DNA from: GWA2-46-10 sp964361435
Lineage (GTDB): Bacteria > Patescibacteriota > Minisyncoccia > UBA6257 > Colwellbacteraceae
Assembly (NCBI GenBank): GCA_964361435.1
Contig: CAYIAN010000006.1
Location: forward strand, 1 to 21,152
Length of the DNA stretch: 21,152 nucleotides
Direction: 5' to 3'
Below are positions 1-7,265 of the stretch, one piece after another. Positions within the stretch are counted from its first letter, which is position 1; every line of letters begins with the position of its first letter. The notes under the pieces were generated by a model. The model saw only the letters and a list, made by a program, of their open reading frames with translations. It had not been told where the DNA came from and did no database searches. The position numbers and the translations under genes are program-made.

Positions 1-1447
1 AGGATATTTCAAAAAAGAGGCCATAGGGTATGCTCACGAACTCATTACCCAAGAGTTTGGTTTAAAGATAGACTACGTTACGGTTTTTAAGGGAGATCAG
101 GACGTACCTGAAGATACGGAGACTCAAAGAATTTGGAAGGAGATAGACCCAGGGATTGAGATTAGAAAAATGGGCAGGAAGGATAATTTTTGGGGGCCCA
201 CGGGTAATGAGGGACCCTGCGGACCAACGACCGAGATATTTGTGGATAATATTGAAGTTTGGAACCTCGTTTTCAATGAATTTTACTGCGATAGGGATGG
301 TAAGCTGGAAAAACTAACCACCCCAGGGGTGGATACGGGAAGCGGTCTCGAGAGAATGGTCGCTGTTATGGACAAAAAGAATCATATTTTTAATACAGAT
401 TTACTGTTACCGATAGTGGAAAAGGTAAAGGAACTTGCTCCTAGCCTAGATGAACGTACGGTTCGTATTTTCGTAGATCATTTACGCTCTAGCTGTTTTT
501 TGATTGCCGACGGTGTGCGTCCCTCCAACAAAGAAGCGGGATACATATTGCGAAGATTGATTAGAAGAGTCATCGCTTACGAGGTACAGTTAGATATCCA
601 CGGAGATCTCTTAGCAGAAGTGCCGGCAGTAGTAATACAGAAGTTTCACAAGATATATCCGAATCTTAATCAGGAGGACATTGCGGGGGTATTGGGACTT
701 GAGAAAAAGAAATTTAAGGCGGCTCTCTCCAGGGGGCTTAGGGAGCTATCTGGAATAGAGAAATTGCCCACACACGACGCCTTCTTCATATATGAAACAT
801 ACGGTTTGCCTTTTGAGTTGATAGTGGAAATGGCCCCTGGGGATTTAGGAAAAAAGCTTGAGCGGGAAGATTTTGATAAGGAGTTTGAGAAACATCAGGA
901 AGCTTCAAGAGCAGGAAAAGAAAGAAAGTTTGGAGGTCATGGAATGCTTCTCGATACCGGAGAGCTTAAGGCCACAGATGAGGTAGAGTTAAAAAAAGTA
1001 ACTAGATTGCACACGGCGACTCATCTAATGCAAGCAGCCTTGAAGAAGGTTCTGGGGGAAGATGTCTCTCAAAGGGGTTCGGACATAACTGTGGAGCGTA
1101 CCCGTTTTGATTTCACTTTTGATCGAAAGCTCACCGATGAGGAAATCTCCAAAATAGAAGATTTGGTTAATGACGTAATAGAAAAAGATTTACCGTTCCA
1201 ATATATAGAAATGCCCCTTGAAGAAGCGAAGAAAAGTGGGGCTCTTTTCTTCTTTAGAGGAAAGTATCCACCCAAAGTAAGGGTGTACTACTCGGGTGAT
1301 TCCTTGAAAAACGCCTTTTCTAGAGAACTTTGTGGTGGGCCTCACGTTAGTCATACTGGAGATATAGGAAAGTTAAAGATCGGCAAGCAGGAGGCAGTAT
1401 CTGAAGGGGTGCGTCGCTTGAGGGCAACCATAGAGGAACAACTATGA
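1..1447 (+). CDS. alaS: Alanine--tRNA ligase, 5'-truncated by window edge, short form
   Basis: Charges tRNA-Ala with alanine and hydrolyses mischarged Ser/Gly-tRNA-Ala in the cytosol. The reading frame is open from base 2, so the gene starts outside the window; by family alignment roughly 85-90 N-terminal residues are missing. The 481 visible residues begin in the class II catalytic core (GYFKKEAIGYAHELIT) and include FWGPTGNEGPCGPTTEIF near residues 63-80. The editing-site metal ligands are present: HTATH (bases 1010-1024) and CGGPH (1331-1345). The protein stops about 35 residues after CGGPH, so the C-Ala/DHHA1 oligomerisation domain of canonical AlaRS is absent. The beta-barrel segment that normally carries the TPFYAESGGQ motif before HTATH is also not seen. 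The stop overlaps the next start as ATGA, suggesting translational coupling. Identity is secure; the short architecture is read directly from the sequence. Confidence 0.97.
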   Translation, partial: GYFKKEAIGYAHELITQEFGLKIDYVTVFKGDQDVPEDTETQRIWKEIDPGIEIRKMGRKDNFWGPTGNEGPCGPTTEIFVDNIEVWNLVFNEFYCDRDGKLEKLTTPGVDTGSGLERMVAVMDKKNHIFNTDLLLPIVEKVKELAPSLDERTVRIFVDHLRSSCFLIADGVRPSNKEAGYILRRLIRRVIAYEVQLDIHGDLLAEVPAVVIQKFHKIYPNLNQEDIAGVLGLEKKKFKAALSRGLRELSGIEKLPTHDAFFIYETYGLPFELIVEMAPGDLGKKLEREDFDKEFEKHQEASRAGKERKFGGHGMLLDTGELKATDEVELKKVTRLHTATHLMQAALKKVLGEDVSQRGSDITVERTRFDFTFDRKLTDEEISKIEDLVNDVIEKDLPFQYIEMPLEEAKKSGALFFFRGKYPPKVRVYYSGDSLKNAFSRELCGGPHVSHTGDIGKLKIGKQEAVSEGVRRLRATIEEQL

Positions 1448-2334
1448 AAATCGCTGATTTAGATTCAAGCAAAGCAGTAACTATATTCCAAGCGGTTAAG
1501 ATAACACGCGAGCATCCTATCCAAGCACTCACTCCAGTAGATTTGGAAAATCACATCTCACAAGCCGTTTGGAAGTTTTATAACGATTGCCGCAAAGAAG
1601 CGGCTAATAGGTTGGGCAAAAGCGAGATGGATCTTACGATGACGGACGTCAGAGTAGTAGGAGTAAAGATTGATGGTCATCAGGTAATTAACCCCAGCGG
1701 TTTTACGGGACGTGAGTTGGAAATAAAACTTTGCATTAGCATGACAGGTGAAAGAGCAGGGGAAGGTACTCTGGTGGAAGGAGGGAGCATTAGGGCCCAT
1801 ATTCTGGCTCACGATGAGAATATAAAAAACGGATACTACCTTGAGATAAACGAAGACAAAACCCATATATTTTTGATTACGGATCAAAGAGTCGCTTGTC
1901 TTAATAGCTTTGATTGGGGAAGAATAAATATTGATAGAGCAGTTAGGGAAAGGTTTAGTTTAGATAGCGAGATTGCGTATCGCATATATAACCAGTACGC
2001 AAACGGAAAAGTTTCAAAGAAAATGGATAGGTTTCTAGGAAGGATTTTCTGGAGGAGTTTCGGCGAGTTTATGAACGCCCTATTGATGAACGCAAGAAAC
2101 GGGGGGGCATTCAAACTAAAAGAAGCACCATTGGTATATGTGAGGGCAAGTTTCAGTTTACCAGAGCAAGTTTATCGAAAGCGCTATACTTTTGGCAAGA
2201 AAAAAATTAACCTCAGAAAAGCTCCGTCCCAACTTGATGTAGAGAGCTTTTTAGAAGATGGCATCCATGGGATATACGAGGATTTGAATGAGTTGGCCAA
2301 GAGGCGCATTAAATGGGCGACGCCTTCGAGGTAG
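1444..2334 (+). CDS. Divergent FtsA-like (actin-fold/SHS2) protein, putative
   Basis: A 296-residue cytoplasmic protein with no signal or membrane segment. Its start overlaps the alaS stop as ATGA. Residues about 30-105, including VGVKIDGHQVINPSGFTGRE and the following CISMTGE, resemble the FtsA 1C/SHS2 subdomain, where family members read roughly V-dG-x-x-x-NPvGmsG-x-x-LE and then an iVTG. Residues 133-167 (LEINEDKTHIFLITDQRV, then FDWGRINIDRAV) sit where FtsA has its second phosphate loop (DIGGGTT) and the PVGG-ITxDIA helix. The glycines of that loop are gone, so ATP binding is doubtful. Compared with FtsA (about 420 residues), the N-terminal 1A subdomain is missing. If correct, it may be a membrane-division adaptor that has lost nucleotide turnover. 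The assignment rests on remembered family patterns, so it is only moderately supported; the alternative is an uncharacterised CPR-specific protein. Confidence 0.45.
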   Translation: MKIADLDSSKAVTIFQAVKITREHPIQALTPVDLENHISQAVWKFYNDCRKEAANRLGKSEMDLTMTDVRVVGVKIDGHQVINPSGFTGRELEIKLCISMTGERAGEGTLVEGGSIRAHILAHDENIKNGYYLEINEDKTHIFLITDQRVACLNSFDWGRINIDRAVRERFSLDSEIAYRIYNQYANGKVSKKMDRFLGRIFWRSFGEFMNALLMNARNGGAFKLKEAPLVYVRASFSLPEQVYRKRYTFGKKKINLRKAPSQLDVESFLEDGIHGIYEDLNELAKRRIKWATPSR

Positions 2335-2357
2335 TTTCAATAAAAGGACTTAAACCG

Positions 2358-2379
2358 TATAATATTATCGTTTGAATTG
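2358..2379 (+). promoter_or_regulatory. Promoter -10 close to a GTG start
   Basis: A perfect TATAAT lies at 2358-2363, in the 44-base gap after the previous stop. A start point about 7 bases downstream leaves a leader of only 8-9 bases before the GTG at 2379, and there is no SD. The best -35 at the right spacing (TTTCAA, 2335-2340) is weak, matching 3 of 6. Confidence 0.45.
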
Positions 2380-3971
2380 TGAGTAAAAAGATATATCTAA
2401 ATAAATCCGATTCTACGGCTTCCGCTATAGACAAGGTGCTTAAGGCCGACGACGATGAGGTCATCTTGTATATCCCGAGAGAAGCTGAGGCCGCAGAAAG
2501 CAAGAAAGATTTACAGCTTCTGCAAAGAGAAGTAGAAGCGGCCGGAAAAACTTTCAAAATGGAGTCGGTGGATGAAGAAGCCATAGAAAGGGCCCTCTCT
2601 TTGGGTATAGAAGCTACTAATCCGTTTTTAGGAAGAGGGAAAAAGACAGTTTCAGACATAGTGGTTCAAAGCAATAGACCCGTGTCAAGATCAGCTACCT
2701 CTAAAAAAGTGACTAAACCTCACGAGGGCAGAAAGGTTCGTTCGGTGGTAGGTCCAGAGAGGATGGATGGGGAAGATGAGACAGGGGTGGGGCTTGGAAG
2801 GCATAACGCTCGTAAGGGGGGAATGAGTAAAGGCAGGAAAAGGTTGGTGTTAGCTATCTTTGGGTTGGCAGCGACAGCTTTGATAACAGGAGCGGTAACT
2901 TTTCTGCCGAAAGTGACTGTAGCTCTTACGCTCGATAAAACGGAACATGGATATATTGGGAGTCTTAGGGTCTCTCCTTTGGTTGAAGAAAGTAATGTTA
3001 GTGAAAACACCCTTAGATTAAGAGGAGCAGTCTTTTCTTCAGAGAAAAACATTACGGATAAATATACCGCCAATGGAACTGATTCAGTGGGGAGGAAAGC
3101 CAGGGGAACTATTACCATATATAACAATTTCGGAACTGACCCTCAGTCACTAGTGGCCTCTACGCGTTTTGTGACACCCGATGGCAAGATATACAGATTA
3201 GATAGTAACGTAAATGTCCCCGGAGCCAAGAAAGACGGAAACAAACTAATTGCTTCAAGTATTGAAGCGGCGGTGACGGCAGATCAACCAGGAAAAGAAT
3301 ACAACATTGGTTCGGTTTCTAAATTTCGCATTCCAGGATTTCAGGGGTCTTCCAAGTACGAAGGTTTCTACGGCGAGTCTAAGAGTTCGATGAATGGCGG
3401 CTCTTTCGGAGAAACTAAAGTTCCTACAGACGATGATTTGAGAAATGCCAGGGCGGATTTGGAGAAAAGGCTGGAAAATGTAATGAAAGCAGAATTTTTT
3501 GTGGGACTTCCTCAAGATACTAAAATTCTTGAGGGGGCATATGATATGGAGATCACAAGGGAGCAAATAAATGACGTGGTGGACAAGGATGGCAAGTTTT
3601 CCTTAACCTTGTACGGACAGATCAAGTTAGTGGGGTTTAATGAAGCAGAACTGGTGGATACCCTGCGCAAGAAGTTTGAGGATGAAGACAAGCTAACCTT
3701 GCAAATATACGATTATACAATCGACTACGGTGAGGTGAGTGTTGACTTTGATAAGGAAGAGTTGGGTAGCGCCGTGAAATTTGAATCCAACTGGACGAGA
3801 CCATTTGCCGTTGCCGAGTTTACTAAGAAAATTGTAGGAATGAAGGAAGTTGAACTTAAAAGTGAGATATTCTCAACCCCAGGAGTACGTTCCGGAGAGG
3901 TTAAAATGTGGCCCTTTTGGGTAAATAGGGTGCCCAAAGACCTAAACCGCATTAACGTTGACGCTAAATAG
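2379..3971 (+). CDS. Membrane-anchored protein with baseplate-J-like extracytoplasmic region (conserved CPR type)
   Basis: A 530-residue protein starting at GTG. Residues 1-85 form a compact, charged cytoplasmic domain (alternating strands and helices, for example DDEVILYIPREAE). A basic, probably disordered linker follows, then one membrane helix at about 154-176 (LVLAIFGLAATALITGAVTF). The large outer part contains GTITIYNNFGTDPQSLVAST, a GKIYRLD turn and an A-x-x-PGKEYNIGS stretch, a pattern like the phage baseplate-J fold (G-t-v-x-v ... aGT-x-f-t-x-dG-x-x-Y ... G-x-x-yNv). The C-terminus WPFWVNRVPKDLNRINVD resembles endings I recall from CPR surface proteins. Topology predicts N-in, C-out, so it may be a cell-envelope assembly or adhesion component; the true role is unknown. 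It sits between alaS/FtsA-like and the infA promoter, whose -35 overlaps its last codons. Baseplate-J similarity is by pattern only. Confidence 0.6.
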   Translation: MSKKIYLNKSDSTASAIDKVLKADDDEVILYIPREAEAAESKKDLQLLQREVEAAGKTFKMESVDEEAIERALSLGIEATNPFLGRGKKTVSDIVVQSNRPVSRSATSKKVTKPHEGRKVRSVVGPERMDGEDETGVGLGRHNARKGGMSKGRKRLVLAIFGLAATALITGAVTFLPKVTVALTLDKTEHGYIGSLRVSPLVEESNVSENTLRLRGAVFSSEKNITDKYTANGTDSVGRKARGTITIYNNFGTDPQSLVASTRFVTPDGKIYRLDSNVNVPGAKKDGNKLIASSIEAAVTADQPGKEYNIGSVSKFRIPGFQGSSKYEGFYGESKSSMNGGSFGETKVPTDDDLRNARADLEKRLENVMKAEFFVGLPQDTKILEGAYDMEITREQINDVVDKDGKFSLTLYGQIKLVGFNEAELVDTLRKKFEDEDKLTLQIYDYTIDYGEVSVDFDKEELGSAVKFESNWTRPFAVAEFTKKIVGMKEVELKSEIFSTPGVRSGEVKMWPFWVNRVPKDLNRINVDAK

Positions 3972-3986
3972 CCATTGTGTTAATAT
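3958..3986 (+). promoter_or_regulatory. Promoter of the infA-ribosomal protein operon
   Basis: TTGACG (3958-3963, 5 of 6 to the -35 consensus) is followed by an exact 17-base spacer and TAATAT (3981-3986) preceded by TG-T, an extended -10. The predicted start near 3993 leaves about 8 bases before the infA ATG at 4001. The -35 overlaps the end of the upstream gene. This is one of the two best-formed promoters in the window. Confidence 0.62.
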
Positions 3987-4000
3987 CCAAGCCGCGCTAG

Positions 4001-4198
4001 ATGACCGTTGAAGGAATAATAATGGAAACCCTGCCGGGAGCTGCTTTTAGGGTTAAGTTGGATAATGACCGGGAAGTTCTAGCCTATGTTGCAGGAAAAA
4101 TGCGCATCAAGCACATTCGTATTTTGCCAGGCGACAAGGTCAGGCTGGAACTCCCAGATGAGCAGTCTGCAAGAGGCAGGATCACTTGGCGGATGTAG
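4001..4198 (+). CDS. infA: Translation initiation factor IF-1
   Basis: IF-1 binds the ribosomal A site during initiation. The 65-residue product is a single OB fold: VEGIIMETLPGAAFRVKL, then GKMRIKHIRILPGDKVRLEL and RGRITWR match the family throughout. It is a little shorter than the usual 72 residues because the N-terminal AKED-type leader is trimmed to MT. The ATG at 4001 is the only start that keeps the fold, and it lies about 8 bases after the predicted transcription start with no SD, so translation is probably near-leaderless. It is the first gene of the ribosomal cluster; rpmJ begins 12 bases after its stop. The map/adk/secY genes that often precede infA elsewhere are not here. Confidence 0.97.
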   Translation: MTVEGIIMETLPGAAFRVKLDNDREVLAYVAGKMRIKHIRILPGDKVRLELPDEQSARGRITWRM

Positions 4199-4209
4199 TG
4201 TATGAGTTT

Positions 4210-4326
4210 ATGAAAGTAAGAGCATCGGTTAAAAAGATCTGTAATAAGTGTCAGGTAATCCGCCGCAAAGGGCGGGTTTATGTAATTTGCAAGACCAGTC
4301 CTAAACACAAACAAAAGCAGGGATAA
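4210..4326 (+). CDS. rpmJ: 50S ribosomal protein L36 (bL36)
   Basis: A 38-residue large-subunit protein starting MKVRASVKKICNKCQVIRRK. It has the zinc ribbon of the family: C11, C14, C27 and H33 (CNKC ... VICKTSPKH). Length and sequence are typical of L36. The stop codon TAA (4324-4326) directly abuts the rpsM ATG at 4327. A four-codon out-of-frame ATG at 4202 just upstream is judged irrelevant. Its position between infA and rpsM is the usual one in bacteria. Confidence 0.96.
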   Translation: MKVRASVKKICNKCQVIRRKGRVYVICKTSPKHKQKQG

Positions 4327-4710
4327 ATGAGGCTTTTTGGGATAAATATACCAGATGAAAAACGTGTAGCCATAGCTATAACCAAAGTTTATGGTATCGG
4401 TCCAACGCGCGCAGATAAAATCATGGCAGAAGCTAAAATTGACATAGCGAAGCGGACCAAGGATCTGAGTCAGGATGAACTTAATCGCATCAAGCAAATT
4501 ATAGAGCAAACTTATAAAGTAGAGGGTGAATTACGCCAAGAAGTGCGTACGAACATAACTCGTTTGAAAAATATTAAGAGCTATCGTGGTATCAGGCACA
4601 TGAAACACCTTCCAGTAAGGGGGCAGAACACCAAACGCAATTCTCGTACGGTACGAAGCAATGTTCGTAATACTATGGGTAGCGGTCGCAGAAAACTAAC
4701 CTTGAAGTAG
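4327..4710 (+). CDS. rpsM: 30S ribosomal protein S13 (uS13)
   Basis: A head protein of the small subunit that contacts the P-site tRNA and the L5/L31 bridges. The 127 residues start MRLFGINIPDEKRVAIAITK and show the family helix-turn-helix IYGIGPTRA-type segment (VYGIGPTRADKIMAEA), the SYRGIRHMKHLPVRGQNTK signature (GIRH-x-x-x-LPVRGQ-T-x-x-N-x-R) and a basic tail. Length is normal. It abuts rpmJ and is 4 bases before rpsK, and there is no SD, so it probably depends on coupling within the operon. Confidence 0.97.
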   Translation: MRLFGINIPDEKRVAIAITKVYGIGPTRADKIMAEAKIDIAKRTKDLSQDELNRIKQIIEQTYKVEGELRQEVRTNITRLKNIKSYRGIRHMKHLPVRGQNTKRNSRTVRSNVRNTMGSGRRKLTLK

Positions 4711-4714
4711 TAAT

Positions 4715-5155
4715 ATGGGAAAAAAGAAAGTAATAGAAAAAACGGAAGATCAGACAAAGTTCGCAGAGAAGGCCCCCCTTGAAGTTTCTAAGAAAAGGGG
4801 AGTAAAGGACCTTGAACAGGGCAGGATTTACGTCAAGGCGTCATATAACAATACTACCCTCACTGTTACTGACGATAAGGGAAATGTAGTGGCCTGGGCA
4901 ACTGCTGGCGCAACAGGTTTTTCAGGACCCAAGAAAGCCACTCCTTTTGCCGCTTCTAAAGTGATTGCGAGTATCATGGAAAAAATCAGCAAGACTGGTC
5001 CTCATAAGGTTGACATATATGTATCTGGAGTTGGTCCGGGAAGGGATTCTGCCATTAGAACCCTAGGAGCGCAGGACCTAGACATTCTTTCAATAAAGGA
5101 CATTAGCCCTATCGCCCATAATGGTCCGAGAGCTCGCAAACAACGCAGGATGTAG
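4715..5155 (+). CDS. rpsK: 30S ribosomal protein S11 (uS11)
   Basis: A platform protein of the small subunit. The 146 residues carry the S11 core from about residue 36: GRIYVKASYNNTTLTVTDD, WATAGATGFSGPKKATPFAA, VYVSG-type strand DIYVSGVGPGRDSAIRTL and the basic end NGPRARKQRRM. Compared with the usual 125-130 residues, there is a lysine-rich N-terminal extension of about 20 residues. The ATG at 4715 follows the rpsM stop by 4 bases without SD. It is part of the alpha operon order rpsM-rpsK-rpsD-rpoA-rplQ. Confidence 0.97.
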   Translation: MGKKKVIEKTEDQTKFAEKAPLEVSKKRGVKDLEQGRIYVKASYNNTTLTVTDDKGNVVAWATAGATGFSGPKKATPFAASKVIASIMEKISKTGPHKVDIYVSGVGPGRDSAIRTLGAQDLDILSIKDISPIAHNGPRARKQRRM

Positions 5156-5158
5156 AAA

Positions 5159-5788
5159 ATGATTAGATCCACAGAAAAAAAAGAAAGAAGTTTGGGTATA
5201 AGGCTTTCCAGGAAGGGTGAGCGTTCGAGCTCTCCCAAAGCCGCCCTTATTCGCAAACCGTATCGTCCGGGGCAACACGGTAAGCAATTCAAGAAAAAGA
5301 CCAGTGAATATGGACAACAATTGCAGGAGAAGCAGAAAATCAAATTCAGCTACGGCGTAACTGAACGTCAGCTTCTGAGGCTTTTTAAGGAAGTTGAGAA
5401 GAAAAGTAAAGCAGAACATATCTCTGCGGAGGCAGCGGTGATCGATTTTCTGGAAAGTCGATTGGATAATGTCATTATGCGTTTAGGTTTCACCGAAGGG
5501 CGAAACTTAGCTCGCCAGATGGTTTCTCACGGGCATTTCAGGGTAAATGACAAGAAGGTAAAAATACCTTCTTATAAGGTCAAGGTCGGTGATAGGATCT
5601 CCGTGAGGCCGGAATCTCAAGGTATGGCATACTTTCAAGAACTTCCGGAGAGATTGAAAAAGTTTGAACCTCCAGTGTGGCTCAAACTCGAGAAGGGTCA
5701 AATAAAGGGAGAGGTTATAAGTCAACCTCAAGACATAAATGTTCCATTCAATGTAAGTCAAGTCGTAGACTTCTACTCTAAGAAATAA
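5159..5788 (+). CDS. rpsD: 30S ribosomal protein S4 (uS4), cysteine-free form
   Basis: A primary 16S-binding assembly protein. The 209 residues include YRPGQHGKQ near residue 40 (family RPGQHG) and the S4 RNA-binding domain at about 99-160: SRLDNVIMRLGF, ARQMVSHGHFRVND and KVGDRISV. There is no cysteine cluster in the N-terminal zinc region, so it is the zinc-independent (C-) type. Length matches the family. The ATG is 3 bases after the rpsK stop, and rpoA follows by 4 bases. In other bacteria S4 autoregulates this operon, but I see no clear binding structure here. Confidence 0.97.
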   Translation: MIRSTEKKERSLGIRLSRKGERSSSPKAALIRKPYRPGQHGKQFKKKTSEYGQQLQEKQKIKFSYGVTERQLLRLFKEVEKKSKAEHISAEAAVIDFLESRLDNVIMRLGFTEGRNLARQMVSHGHFRVNDKKVKIPSYKVKVGDRISVRPESQGMAYFQELPERLKKFEPPVWLKLEKGQIKGEVISQPQDINVPFNVSQVVDFYSKK

Positions 5789-5792
5789 AATA

Positions 5793-6551
5793 ATGGATTA
5801 CACATATTTAAGCGAAACAGTAAAAATAAAGAAAGTATCTGAGGACGAACACAAGGGCGTATTCGAAATCGAAGGTCTTTTCCGAGGCTACGGCTTAACC
5901 GTAGGCAACGCCTTACGCAGAGTATTACTCTCTTCGCTTCCCGGAGCCGCTATTACTCGTTTTACCGTAAAGGGTGCAGGACACGAGTTTACAACTATTC
6001 CTGGCGTGGTAGAGGATGTAGTTGAACTAGGGCTTAACCTCAAGCAGGTTAAGTTCGCGTTTCACGCTGAGGGTCCCCAAGAACTTTCGTTGAGATCAAA
6101 AGGCGAAGGTGAGATAAAAGCGAAAGATATTAGTGATAATGCTCAAGTGCGGGTGATGAATCCTGATTGTCACATTGCAACTCTTTCCACTAAGGGAGCA
6201 GAGTTAGACATAGTTTTGGTTGTAGAAAAAGGTTTGGGATACGTTCCAGTTGAGGCTCAAAAGACAGAACGATTGCCGGTTGGAACAATCGCACTGGACG
6301 CAGTTTTTTCACCGGTCGTTAATGTAAACTACACCGTAGAGAATATGCGTGTAGGAGATCGTACTGACTACAATCGTGTGCGCATTGAGATTGAGACAGA
6401 CGGAACAGTTTCTCCATCGAGCGCTCTCCACAAGGCGGCTAACGTCTTAACAGATCACCTTAAGAAGGTTGCTGATATAGAAGTGGTCCAAGCCAAAGAG
6501 GAGAAAATCACTAAAAAAGAGAAAAAGGCGGAAGAAACCAAAGGAGAATAA
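5793..6551 (+). CDS. rpoA: RNA polymerase alpha subunit lacking the C-terminal domain
   Basis: This is the dimerising platform for beta and beta' in RNA polymerase. At 252 residues it contains the complete alpha-NTD: GLFRGYGLTVGNALRRVLLS (family GYGxTLGNxLRRxLLSS), AITRFTVKGAGHEFTTIPGV with the expected V-x-E-D-V, GYVPVEAQ, and the second dimer helix ending near DHLKKVADI. The remaining 25 residues are a lysine/glutamate tail. The helix-hairpin-helix alpha-CTD (about 80 residues in standard 310-330-residue RpoA) is absent, and the gene ends in TAA two bases before rplQ rather than in a frameshift. Activation through UP elements or alpha-CTD contacts should therefore not operate through this subunit. 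Confidence 0.96.
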   Translation: MDYTYLSETVKIKKVSEDEHKGVFEIEGLFRGYGLTVGNALRRVLLSSLPGAAITRFTVKGAGHEFTTIPGVVEDVVELGLNLKQVKFAFHAEGPQELSLRSKGEGEIKAKDISDNAQVRVMNPDCHIATLSTKGAELDIVLVVEKGLGYVPVEAQKTERLPVGTIALDAVFSPVVNVNYTVENMRVGDRTDYNRVRIEIETDGTVSPSSALHKAANVLTDHLKKVADIEVVQAKEEKITKKEKKAEETKGE

Positions 6552-6553
6552 AC

Positions 6554-6904
6554 ATGAGAGACGGCAGGAAAGGGCGTAAATTTGGTTTAAAAACCGGCAA
6601 AAGGCGGTCTTTCTTACGAATTCTCTCTCATAACCTAGTAATGAAGGGAAAGATTCAAACCACAGAAACGAGAGCCAAGGAAATTAGGCCTAAAGTAGAG
6701 AAACTTGTTACTCTGGCCAAGAAAGGGGATGTTGCAACATTGAGGATACTCCTGAGGCGGATGCCAAAAGATTCTGCGTATAAGCTTTTTCATGAAATAG
6801 CTCCCAAGTATAAGACCAAGAAAGGTGGATATTTGAGGATAAGGAAAACCGCCACAACCAGAAAGAGAGATGGAGTGAAACAAGCGGTAATTGAATTTAT
6901 ATAA
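6554..6904 (+). CDS. rplQ: 50S ribosomal protein L17 (bL17)
   Basis: A large-subunit protein near the exit tunnel. The 116 residues have the L17 signature FGLKTGKRRSFLRILSHNLV, then TTETRAKEIRPKVEKLVTLAKKGD and the C-terminal GGYLRIRKTATTRKRDGVKQAVIEFI (family GGYtRI-x-k-x-x-x-R-x-GD-x-A-x-AiiEl). Length is typical. It is one of the few housekeeping genes here with a recognisable SD (AAAGGAG about 8 bases before ATG). It closes the classical alpha operon. Confidence 0.97.
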   Translation: MRDGRKGRKFGLKTGKRRSFLRILSHNLVMKGKIQTTETRAKEIRPKVEKLVTLAKKGDVATLRILLRRMPKDSAYKLFHEIAPKYKTKKGGYLRIRKTATTRKRDGVKQAVIEFI

Positions 6905-6908
6905 ATCC

Positions 6909-7265
6909 ATGGCTAACCACACAATAGATGCTAAAAATAAACCCCTAGGACGATTAGCTACAGAGATAGTCACTCTTTTGCAAGATAAAAACCTTCCCAG
7001 CTACGCCCCCCATAAAGAGGGAACCAATAAAGTGGTGGTAAAAAATGTTCATCTCCTTAAGGTGACTGGCAAGAAAGCAAGCCAGAAAGTATACCGACAC
7101 TATAGTAACAGACCAGGAAATCTGAAAGAGCGAAAGTATGAAGATGTATTTGCCAAGAATCCAGAGAAGGTTCTGTTAAATGCAGTAAGCGGTATGCTTC
7201 CAAAAAATAGATTGCGTGTTCCGAGACTCAAGAGATTAATTATAGAAACCAAAGACAATGGCTAA
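6909..7265 (+). CDS. rplM: 50S ribosomal protein L13 (uL13), N-terminally short
   Basis: An early-assembling large-subunit protein. I choose the ATG at 6909 (MANHTIDAKNKPLGRLATEI), because starting at the in-frame 6891 would add only residues overlapping rplQ. The 118 residues include APHKEGTNKVVVKNVHLLKV, the YRHYSNRPGNLKE segment (family K-x-YyrHsgypGglk) and VSGMLPKNRLRVPRLKRL (family aV-x-GMLPkn-x-lgr-x-x-x-x-rL). The usual length is about 142; the missing residues are the N-terminal strand before the DA-x-x-x-x-LGRLA motif and part of the C-terminus. It overlaps rpsI by 8 bases. Confidence 0.95.
   Translation: MANHTIDAKNKPLGRLATEIVTLLQDKNLPSYAPHKEGTNKVVVKNVHLLKVTGKKASQKVYRHYSNRPGNLKERKYEDVFAKNPEKVLLNAVSGMLPKNRLRVPRLKRLIIETKDNG

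Noticed and set aside
4202..4213. Tiny ATG ORF just before rpmJ
   Set aside because: It is only three codons plus stop and overlaps the rpmJ start; nothing separates it from chance.
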